Assembly: GCA_934773085.1 (NCBI GenBank)
Contig: CAKVMU010000030.1
Span: 1 to 11,863 of the forward strand
Origin: an uncultured Candidatus Melainabacteria bacterium
Lineage (GTDB): Bacteria > Cyanobacteriota > Vampirovibrionia > Gastranaerophilales > Gastranaerophilaceae
Length of the DNA: 11,863 nt
Direction: 5' to 3'
Position numbers and translations under genes: made by a program. Of the stretch, positions 1-5,183 are shown piece after piece. The notes under the pieces are model-generated. The model searched no databases and was not told where the DNA came from. It saw only the letters and a list, made by a program, of their open reading frames with translations. Numbering within the stretch: the stretch's first letter is position 1; each line of letters starts with the position of its first letter.

Positions 1-26
1 GCCATACTAATAGGGCTTACTCGCAT
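1..26 (-). CDS. Start of a leftward gene cut by the window edge
   Basis: Only the first codons are visible. On the minus strand an ATG at 26-24 is read as M-R-V-S-P-I-S-M before the window ends. A strong Shine-Dalgarno AAAGGAG (39-33) lies 6 nt upstream, inside the end of the preceding gene. That gene's TAA stop (28-26) shares one base with this ATG, giving the TAATG arrangement typical of translational coupling. The first residues resemble the N-termini of the neighbouring proteins (M-M-I-T-P-I-T-F and M-Q-I-S-S-V-G-F), so it probably belongs to the same protein set. Its function cannot be told from eight codons. Confidence 0.6.
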
Positions 27-973
27 TATTTACTCCTTTGAGAAATATTTAATAACGACAAAACGGAAAGCAAAAAGATTCCAACACCCGCGCCACCCAT
101 CATATATAAGTTTTTTCTCTTTGAATTTTTCAATTCTGCCTTAAGCTTTTCAATTGTTTGTTTTTCTATTTCTTTGAATTTATTTTCTTCTGCAGACAAT
201 TTTTCTGACAGGCTTTGACATTCAGAGGAACTCAATATGTCATTCAGGTCTTTTCCCATTTCTTTTAAGTCGTTCAAAGAATATGTTTTTTTAATATTTT
301 TAAAATAATTAGAATCTTTAATGGCATATAAGGCACGCTGGTCTTTTTGACTATCAACAGAATCTTTTAATAAACGTATTTTTTGTTGCTCTAGATTATA
401 ACTTTTAAAATATTCTTCGTATTTTTCTTTAGGTAAAATATCCTTCATTGTCAAATTTAAATCACCCACTTCTTTGAGTGTATATGGTGTTTCGTGTGGA
501 TGTTGCTTAGCGAAATCCGATTGTCTAATGTAATGATCAACCAAATTGTCTAGCTGTTCTTCTGACTGCTTAATTACTGAGGTTGTATCTTTTGTCAACC
601 CTTCCACTGTATTGCGATAGGCTTTCTTTTCAGATTCCGTTAAAATATCTAGTGTATCTAAGCCTCTAAAATACATTTCACATTCACTATCCGGAGGAGT
701 TGTTAGTTCTCGTATGTAGTCAGAATTAGTAATGCACTCGTCGATAATGCTAGATTTTCTATCAAGCATTTCACATTTTATTTTAAGTTTTTCTGACTCT
801 ATTTTTTGTTCGGCACCATTTTTTGAGTTTATATACTCTTTTATGCCATAGCCACCAAGAGCACCTCCAGCAACTGCAGTTGCGGATGTGCAAAGCTGCG
901 CCGATATATTATTGTTTTTTTTAGGGGTAGTCTTTGACTGAGTCGAACAAAATGTTATCGGTGTAATCATCAT
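26..973 (-). CDS. Membrane-anchored three-repeat protein, unknown function
   Basis: I do not recognise a family. The protein is 315 aa from the ATG at 973. I prefer this over an upstream ATG at 1000 because GGAAGGA (989-983) sits 9 nt before it; ATG 970 is also possible. Visible layout: a leader M-M-I-T-P-I-T-F-C-S; a short Ala/Gly-rich hydrophobic stretch (about 28-43); a charged, helical body (about 50-286) with three degenerate ~68-residue repeats; a Lys/Glu-rich likely coiled coil (254-286); and a convincing transmembrane helix (about 289-309) followed by only a few residues ending in SQRSK. This is a tail-anchored-like topology. The gene lies 4 nt after the AAA+ ATPase stop, and its ribosome binding site is inside that gene, so the two products are probably made together. 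It could be a membrane adaptor or substrate of that ATPase; this is inference from context alone. Confidence 0.75.
   Translation of the reverse strand: MMITPITFCSTQSKTTPKKNNNISAQLCTSATAVAGGALGGYGIKEYINSKNGAEQKIESEKLKIKCEMLDRKSSIIDECITNSDYIRELTTPPDSECEMYFRGLDTLDILTESEKKAYRNTVEGLTKDTTSVIKQSEEQLDNLVDHYIRQSDFAKQHPHETPYTLKEVGDLNLTMKDILPKEKYEEYFKSYNLEQQKIRLLKDSVDSQKDQRALYAIKDSNYFKNIKKTYSLNDLKEMGKDLNDILSSSECQSLSEKLSAEENKFKEIEKQTIEKLKAELKNSKRKNLYMMGGAGVGIFLLSVLSLLNISQRSK
158..775 (-). repeat. Three degenerate ~68-aa repeats within one protein
   Basis: Residues about 67-134, 135-203 and 204-272 of the 315-aa protein align as three tandem units. Each has a helix ending in an [IL]-x-x-x-x-I-x-x-S-[DN]-[YF]-like block (S at 84, 152 and 221). 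It is followed 24-26 residues later by an L/M-x-D-I-L core (D at 109, 178 and 245) and then by Glu-rich sequence. Spacing between units is 67-69 residues. The first two units match best (I-I-D-E-C-I-T-N-S-D-Y against L-V-D-H-Y-I-R-Q-S-D-F); the third is more diverged. Found by eye, without a statistical test. Confidence 0.5.
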
Positions 974-977
974 ACTA

Positions 978-2141
978 TTATTTCCTTCCACAAATTGCAA
1001 TTATGTCATTCGCATATTTGTCCAAATGCTCTTTTGTAATATCTGGCAAAGTGCTTCTTATTTTTGCAATAAGATCACCTTCTGTAATACTTCTTCCCAA
1101 TTTTGCCGTTTCTTTGTAACAAGATTCGACAACAGTTTTTATTCTTGAATTACTATAAGCACCCTCACCCCTATTTTCCGACAATTCAGAAATTAGGTTA
1201 TCATAATTTATATAATTATCAGTTTTTCCTTCCAAATAATACTTCAACACAGAATCCATATTATCTTCATTTGGTGGGTCAAGGTATACTCTTATAGGAC
1301 ACCTTGAGTCTGCTAATAATATACTATCAATGTCCAAAGGATTGTTTGTCGTCAAAAACATTGTCGCTTTATACTTCTTGGCAACATCAACCATCATAGC
1401 TTTTAACGCTGCCACATTTCGTTTATTATCAGGTTCATTAGAACCAAAATTATCAAATTCATCCATTAAAATAATTGTTCTGGTTCCATTCTTTGTATAA
1501 TTTGATTTTGATTCAGTTAAAGCATCTTGCAATTCCCTTCGCAAGTCATCAGTAAATGGAGGAATTTCTATTAATGGACACTGTGTTTGTTCTGCAAACG
1601 CTTTTGCAAAAGTTGTTTTACCGTTTCCTGTCGGTCCGAAAAATAATATACCATTAGGAAAAATTAAATCCTTTTCGCCATTTTTTTCCAGCCCTAAGTT
1701 ATTTATAAATTCATCTGTCAATATTGTTTTTTCTTGGTCGTAGCCGGCTATTCTTCCCCAGCCTACATTTTTATTTACCTTAGCCAATTCGGTTTGTATT
1801 TTTAGGGTTTCTTCTGATTTTTGTAGCTTAGCTTCTAATTCTGCGATTCTTTCAGCGCTTTCGTTGTTTAATTTCGCCTGTTCCAAAAGTTGTTTATTTT
1901 GAGCATTTATATTTCTTATTTCAAGTAATCGTTCTTCCTGAGCTAGAGCATATGCCTTTATTGCAGCTGCTTCTTGTTTTGAAATATCACTCATTTTTTT
2001 GCCTCGCCGCCAAACAAAAGTCTTTTCTCGCAAGCGCTCTCTCTCTTGATCATAAGGTCTTGTGATATCAACAATTCCCTTAAATGATATTTTTTTATAA
2101 TTGTAATTATTAATACTAAAGCCTACTGATGATATTTGCAT
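978..2141 (-). CDS. AAA+ family ATPase with N-terminal coiled coil
   Basis: The protein is 387 aa. Residues 1-22 form a leader-like segment ending in S-F-K-G. About 53-125 are Ala/Glu/Lys/Gln-rich and probably a coiled coil. The AAA+ module follows: the entry motif VGWGRIAGYDQ (126-136), Walker A GPTGNGKT (169-176), Walker B IILMDEFD (223-230), sensor-1 TTNNP (264-268), and a C-terminal helix with P-D-I-T...Y as in classical AAA proteins. It probably remodels or unfolds proteins as a hexamer. The region that normally reads R-x-G-R-F-D is altered to D-S-R-C-P-I-R (279-285 region), so the arginine-finger arrangement is divergent. Start: AAGGAG (2154-2149) lies 7 nt before ATG 2141. First gene of a leftward coupled operon; its last codons (GRK stop) contain the ribosome binding site of the next gene. 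The partner is unknown. Confidence 0.85.
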   Translation of the reverse strand: MQISSVGFSINNYNYKKISFKGIVDITRPYDQERERLREKTFVWRRGKKMSDISKQEAAAIKAYALAQEERLLEIRNINAQNKQLLEQAKLNNESAERIAELEAKLQKSEETLKIQTELAKVNKNVGWGRIAGYDQEKTILTDEFINNLGLEKNGEKDLIFPNGILFFGPTGNGKTTFAKAFAEQTQCPLIEIPPFTDDLRRELQDALTESKSNYTKNGTRTIILMDEFDNFGSNEPDNKRNVAALKAMMVDVAKKYKATMFLTTNNPLDIDSILLADSRCPIRVYLDPPNEDNMDSVLKYYLEGKTDNYINYDNLISELSENRGEGAYSNSRIKTVVESCYKETAKLGRSITEGDLIAKIRSTLPDITKEHLDKYANDIIAICGRK

Positions 2142-2187
2142 TCTTATTCTCCTTTTTACTATACATAAAAAACATAGAAATATATTT

Positions 2188-2216
2188 TTGCCAAAATATA
2201 CAATATTGTTTACAAA
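2188..2216 (+). promoter_or_regulatory. Candidate sigma-70 promoter for the ankyrin gene
   Basis: A -35-like TTGCCA (2188-2193, 5 of 6 to consensus) is followed after 17 bp by a -10-like TACAAA (2211-2216, 4 of 6). This would leave a leader of about 50 nt before the ankyrin ATG at 2276. The background is very AT-rich, so chance matches are likely. Confidence 0.35.
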
Positions 2217-2220
2217 TTGT
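2200..2220. repeat. Paired short palindromes, candidate operator
   Basis: ACAATATTGT (2200-2209) is a perfect 10-bp palindrome. Two bases later ACAAATTGT (2212-2220) is a second palindrome around a central A, and TTGTTTACAA (2206-2215) is a third bridging them. Together they make a phased ACAA/TTGT array that overlaps the spacer and -10 of the candidate rightward promoter. A dimeric repressor bound here could control both divergent units. Confidence 0.4.
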
Positions 2221-2266
2221 TACATTAAATGCGCAAAAAAAATATTTTATGGGTTTTATCAATAAT

Positions 2267-2271
2267 GGAGG
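2267..2271 (+). promoter_or_regulatory. Ribosome binding site that fixes the ankyrin start
   Basis: GGAGG lies 4 nt before ATG 2276. It supports this start over the longer reading from 2129, which would run through the divergent promoter gap and has no such signal. Confidence 0.75.
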
Positions 2272-2275
2272 TATT

Positions 2276-3136
2276 ATGATTATTACATTTTGCAGTTCAT
2301 TTTATAAGACAAATACAAATAATACAAATTTCAGAGGAGTACCTACATATCAAGATTACGCCAAAATTATCAGACACGGAACGCTAAAAGAAATACAGAG
2401 CATAAATTGGCTACATGGTTGCGATAAACAAGGAAGAAACTTACTCCATGTTGCAATAGCCACAATGCGAGCAGACGTCATCAATTATCTTTCTGACAAG
2501 ATTAATCCCAACCTCGCTGATAGAGACGGGGTAACACCTCTGCACTTAGCAATAACCGAGGGAGATATTGATTCAACCAAACTTCTAATTAACAAAAAAG
2601 CTAATGTTAATAAACCTGACGTATACGGAGACACACCGTTGCACAAAGCTGTTAATAATATTGATATATTCAAATATCTTCTTGACGTAGGTGCAAATCC
2701 TAATGTTAGGAATATTTTTGGACTCACTCCTTTACACATATGCTATAATAATCTTCAGTTCTTAGATTTGTTAAAACAACATGGCGCAGATTTTAATATA
2801 AAAGATAATGCCGGCAGAACAATATTACATTATGCTGTAGAAGAAAATAATAATCCTCAAATCAAACAATTCATTCAGGATGGATTAAACGTTAATGCAA
2901 CAGACAACTATAACCAAACACCTGCGTTCCTGACAAAGAATACAGATACTCTTGAATTATTATTTAGGAACGGAGCGAATCCCAATATTCAAGATATCAG
3001 AGGAAACAGCATTTTACACCAAGCTGCTCAATGTAAAAATCGTGAGTTATATGATTTTCTTTTGAAATTTGATGCAAATAAATATTTAAAAAATGCTAAA
3101 GGAATGTGTGCTTATGAATACATTGAAAAAAAGTAA
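2276..3136 (+). CDS. Ankyrin-repeat protein (frame-0 product of a frameshift gene)
   Basis: The frame-0 product is 286 aa. Residues 1-21 form a leader of the local type (MIITFCSSFYK... ending N-F-R-G). About seven ankyrin repeats follow, with the characteristic G-x-T-P-L-H and G-A-N-P-N motifs: G53 R-N-L-L-H, G85 V-T-P-L-H, G118 D-T-P-L-H, G149 L-T-P-L-H, G180 R-T-I-L-H, N213 Q-T-P-A and G243 N-S-I-L-H, with a partial cap at 276-286. Such repeats bind protein partners. The last codons are GAA AAA AAG TAA, so the stop directly follows a -1 slippery heptamer. A fraction of ribosomes probably continue into the downstream tandem AAA+ frame to give an 830-aa fusion. The short form would be a stand-alone ankyrin protein, perhaps a regulator or competitor of the fusion. 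There is no signal peptide or membrane segment. Confidence 0.88.
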   Translation: MIITFCSSFYKTNTNNTNFRGVPTYQDYAKIIRHGTLKEIQSINWLHGCDKQGRNLLHVAIATMRADVINYLSDKINPNLADRDGVTPLHLAITEGDIDSTKLLINKKANVNKPDVYGDTPLHKAVNNIDIFKYLLDVGANPNVRNIFGLTPLHICYNNLQFLDLLKQHGADFNIKDNAGRTILHYAVEENNNPQIKQFIQDGLNVNATDNYNQTPAFLTKNTDTLELLFRNGANPNIQDIRGNSILHQAAQCKNRELYDFLLKFDANKYLKNAKGMCAYEYIEKK

Positions 3137-3168
3137 CTCCCACAAGCAATGTCGGCTTTGGGAAAGTT
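3127..3168 (+). promoter_or_regulatory. Predicted programmed -1 ribosomal frameshift site
   Basis: The heptamer A AAA AAG (3127-3133) is in the correct zero-frame register, with AAA 3128-3130 and AAG 3131-3133, and is followed at once by TAA. After a 5-nt spacer a hairpin begins: CCC-A-(C)-AAGC (3139-3147) pairs with GCTT-T-GGG (3155-3162), giving 8 bp with one bulged C and a 7-nt loop. A weaker lower stem is possible using AACT (3135-3138) with A3163 and GTT (3166-3168). The -1 frame opens only after TGA at 3124-3126, so the slip must fall within a 10-nt window, exactly where the heptamer lies. The same heptamer drives frameshifting in E. coli dnaX. No well-placed upstream Shine-Dalgarno-like stimulator is obvious; AAAGGA at 3098-3103 is about 24 nt away. 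The alternative is a missing A in the A7 run. Confidence 0.7.
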
Positions 3169-4767
3169 ATCGGGATGGAAGAGCTTAAACAAACGCTACG
3201 TGAAATGGTAATTGAGCCTCTAATAGAAAAAGAAAATAACGACCGCTATGGATTAAGCTCTGCAAATGGCATACTTTTACACGGTCTTCCCGGTTGTGGT
3301 AAAACATTTATTGCAAAAGCCCTTGCTGAAGAATCTCATCGAACATTTTATAGTATCACGCCAAGTGATTTAATGAGTGCCTATTATGGATTGGCAACAC
3401 AAAAGATTAAAGATACTTTTAATATCGCAAGAGAAAATGCACCATCCATCGTTTTTATAGATGAAATGGAAAGCGTTGCACCACAAAGAACATCTGAGAG
3501 CTCTTCTGTTGCACAGGATAACAATGAAAGAATTGCGGAACTATTACAGCAAATGAATAATTTGAGCAAAGATAATGTTTTTGTAATAGGCGCTACTAAT
3601 AAACCGGATATGATTGATGATGCAATAAAAAGAGCAGGCAGACTAGACAAAAAAGTCTTTGTTCCACCACCTGATAGAGAAGCTCGCATTGGATTGTTTA
3701 CTAATATGCTTAACAAAAGACCCATAGAAAAGGATATAAATGTGGACCTATTAGCACTCAAAACTGAAAATTATACCGCAGCTGAAATCAAAAACATCAT
3801 TGATTTTGCAGCTAATATTGCAAAAAAAGAAAGACGAAATATAACAACTAATGACTTATTAAAAGGACAAAAAAGTATTCATCCTGCCATTACAAATGCC
3901 GCAATTGAAAAATATAAGAAACAGGTCGGTTTATCTGAACTTCCGGAGCAAAAAAAAGAAGTTGCAGATAGAGATCAACACAGGGGGTTTGACAAAGTTG
4001 CCGGAATGGACGATTTGAAAGAAATTCTTACTCGTGATGTTATATCTCCAATGAAAAAAGACTGGAAAGGCAAGAGATATGGTCTAAAACCTACTAATGG
4101 CGTATTGCTTTATGGTCCTCCAGGCACAGGAAAAACGTTTATCTCTGAAGCTTTAGCAGAAGAATCTGACAGATACATTGTCCATATGCGTCCATCTTCT
4201 GTTGGAAGTGCTTTTCAAAATGAAACCGCATTGAATATAAAAAGAGTTTTTGAAGAAGCTGAATACAATGCTCCCTCTATAATTTTTATAGATGAAATTG
4301 AAGCTCTGGCCCCGAAACGAGCAGGCTCCGGCGGGTTTGAAAGCAATAATGAAACTAACAAACAAGTTACAGAACTTCTTCAACAAATAAACAATTGTGC
4401 AGATAAAGATATTTTTGTAATTGCTGCCACCAATGAACCACAATTAATTGATGATGCAATAAGACGTGTTGGACGTTTTGATAAAACGATTTTTGTTCCG
4501 CCACCCGACTTGAATGCAAGAATAGCCTTATTTAAAAATTCATTGGAAGAAATCTACGCAGATAAGAACATTGATATCCAAAAGCTTGCAAAAATGACTA
4601 AAAATTATACCGCTGCTGAAATTAAGAATATTATTATAAGAAATGCTGCAGTGAAAGCTTATAAAATGGATAAACCAATAAGCGAAACAGATTTAACAGA
4701 AGAAATAACTAAGTTCAAGCCTGCTCTAACGGATGAAATTATAGAGGAATACCGCAACAAAATTTAG
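3133..4767 (+). CDS. Tandem Cdc48-like AAA+ ATPase, 3' part of ankyrin fusion
   Basis: Two classical AAA modules lie in tandem, as in Cdc48/p97/VAT unfoldases. Numbering from ATG 3175, module 1 has Walker A GLPGCGKT (37-44), Walker B IVFIDE (92-97), sensor-1 Asn142 in ATN, R-A-G-R arginine residues (153, 156) and pore-loop-like Y-Y-G (70-72). Module 2 has entry motif GFDKVAGMDD (271-280), Walker A GPPGTGKT (314-321), Walker B IIFIDE (369-374), ATN (418-420), R-V-G-R (431, 434) and pore-loop-like A-F-Q (346-348). Each ends in a P-A-[IL]-T...Y helix. Both look catalytically intact. There is no Cdc48-type N domain; ankyrin repeats take its place through the frameshift. ATG 3175 is the first in-frame start but has no good ribosome binding site and would cut through the conserved GFGKVIG entry motif, which is encoded upstream back to 3133. 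The coordinates given therefore begin where the -1 frame is entered. Its stop overlaps the convergent gene by 4 bp. Confidence 0.85.
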   Translation, partial: VTPTSNVGFGKVIGMEELKQTLREMVIEPLIEKENNDRYGLSSANGILLHGLPGCGKTFIAKALAEESHRTFYSITPSDLMSAYYGLATQKIKDTFNIARENAPSIVFIDEMESVAPQRTSESSSVAQDNNERIAELLQQMNNLSKDNVFVIGATNKPDMIDDAIKRAGRLDKKVFVPPPDREARIGLFTNMLNKRPIEKDINVDLLALKTENYTAAEIKNIIDFAANIAKKERRNITTNDLLKGQKSIHPAITNAAIEKYKKQVGLSELPEQKKEVADRDQHRGFDKVAGMDDLKEILTRDVISPMKKDWKGKRYGLKPTNGVLLYGPPGTGKTFISEALAEESDRYIVHMRPSSVGSAFQNETALNIKRVFEEAEYNAPSIIFIDEIEALAPKRAGSGGFESNNETNKQVTELLQQINNCADKDIFVIAATNEPQLIDDAIRRVGRFDKTIFVPPPDLNARIALFKNSLEEIYADKNIDIQKLAKMTKNYTAAEIKNIIIRNAAVKAYKMDKPISETDLTEEITKFKPALTDEIIEEYRNKI

Positions 4768-4777
4768 AGCTCTAAAT
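4762..4777. repeat. 16-bp perfect palindrome over two convergent stops
   Basis: ATTTAGAGCTCTAAAT is its own reverse complement. It contains the TAG stop of the rightward AAA+ gene (4765-4767) and the TAA stop of the leftward 118-aa gene (4766-4764). There is no T-tract typical of an intrinsic terminator, so a terminator role is uncertain. Confidence 0.6.
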
Positions 4778-5120
4778 CATCCCATAATTTAGAATTTGTT
4801 ACAAGACTTGATAATACATCGTCTTCATACACATCAACAACGCCGCCGGCAAACAAGTCTTTCATCCTGTCTAGATGAGATAAATCTTCTGGATCACTCA
4901 TTGCGATTTTATTAAACTTCTTAATATCACAATCTTTTTGGAACAACTCAATAGCACTTGCTGAAATTTCAGACTTATCGACGTAAGGATTTAGAGTCTT
5001 GCTGTAAGCAGTTTTTTGAGCGTTAGCTCTGATTGCAGCAAGATTAATAATATTACTCTGCTTATCCAGCTGAGAGTTATACAAAAAGTCTTTATTGTTA
5101 TCATTAATATTATTGAACAT
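4764..5120 (-). CDS. Small acidic protein, possibly FlgM-like anti-sigma factor
   Basis: The protein is 118 aa. The N-terminal ~45 residues are Asn-rich and look disordered. The C-terminal part has a pattern recalling FlgM: V-D-K-S-E-I-S-A-S-A-I-E-L (47-59), a spacer, then R-M-K-D-L-F-A-G-G-V-V-D-V-Y-E-D-D-V (85-102), resembling the family's R-v-x-x-l-k-x-a-I-x-x-G-x-Y-x-v-d. FlgM holds the flagellar sigma factor inactive until the hook is complete, which would fit the flagellar genes at the right of the window. The match is by eye only, the usual Tyr position is replaced, and the C-terminus is unusually acidic, so the name stays tentative. A GGGAG sequence lies about 11 nt before ATG 5120 and AGGGT lies closer. 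A strong promoter candidate precedes it, so it may be transcribed separately from the yitT-like gene 63 nt upstream. Confidence 0.55.
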   Translation of the reverse strand: MFNNINDNNKDFLYNSQLDKQSNIINLAAIRANAQKTAYSKTLNPYVDKSEISASAIELFQKDCDIKKFNKIAMSDPEDLSHLDRMKDLFAGGVVDVYEDDVLSSLVTNSKLWDDLEL

Positions 5121-5138
5121 GAGACCCTAATCTCCCCA

Positions 5139-5183
5139 GTTATCCAATATCATTATTATATATTTTCAGTCATTTGTTATCCA
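5139..5183. repeat. Direct repeat TGGATAAC flanking a promoter core
   Basis: GTTATCCA occurs at 5139-5146 and 5176-5183 (TGGATAAC on the minus strand), 37 bp start to start. One copy overlaps the -35 and the other lies near the predicted transcription start of the promoter for the 118-aa gene. This placement suits a repressor or activator binding both sides. Confidence 0.4.
5155..5183 (-). promoter_or_regulatory. Candidate sigma-70 promoter for the FlgM-like gene
   Basis: On the minus strand TGGATA (5183-5178, 4 of 6 to the -35 consensus) is followed after exactly 17 bp by TATAAT (5160-5155), a perfect -10. Transcription would start near 5148, about 28 nt before the ATG at 5120. It does not resemble a flagellar sigma-28 promoter. 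Confidence 0.5.

Larger units (their letters stand above)
2142..2275. promoter_or_regulatory. Divergent intergenic control region
   Basis: This 134-bp, very AT-rich gap separates the leftward AAA+ operon from the rightward ankyrin gene, so both promoters must lie here or within the gene starts. It holds clustered palindromes at 2200-2220 (listed separately) and a candidate rightward promoter. TTGCCAA at 2188-2194 reads TTGGCAA on the other strand, so a -35-like element could serve either direction. I could not settle on a convincing leftward -10. Confidence 0.5.

Noticed and set aside
974..1000. Upstream ATG at 1000 for the repeat protein
   Set aside because: It would overlap the AAA+ gene by 23 nt and use its ribosome binding region as coding sequence; ATG 973 has GGAAGGA at a workable distance and restores the shared leader.
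1103..1297. Plus-strand 64-aa open frame inside the single AAA+ gene
   Set aside because: Antisense shadow without start signals.
2129..2275. Longer ankyrin start at 2129 with a hydrophobic, signal-like N-terminus
   Set aside because: It overlaps the divergent gene's start and runs through the promoter gap without a ribosome binding site. GGAGG 4 nt before ATG 2276, and the leader shared with neighbours, favour 2276.
3124..3136. Simple pseudogene by frameshift
   Set aside because: Both halves are otherwise intact with all motifs, the frame change falls exactly on A AAA AAG, and a hairpin follows at the usual spacing. A sequencing error in A7 is not excluded.
3175..3177. Independent start codon for the tandem AAA+ protein
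   Set aside because: There is no convincing Shine-Dalgarno, and this start would remove the first half of the conserved GFGKVIG entry motif that is encoded in frame upstream.
4153..4443. Minus-strand open frames inside the tandem AAA+ gene (also 3384-3761)
   Set aside because: They are antisense to well-conserved AAA motifs and have no ribosome binding site or recognisable protein features.
1..4767. Prophage or transposon origin of the left region
   Set aside because: No integrase, transposase, tRNA-flanked attachment site or terminal inverted repeats were seen.
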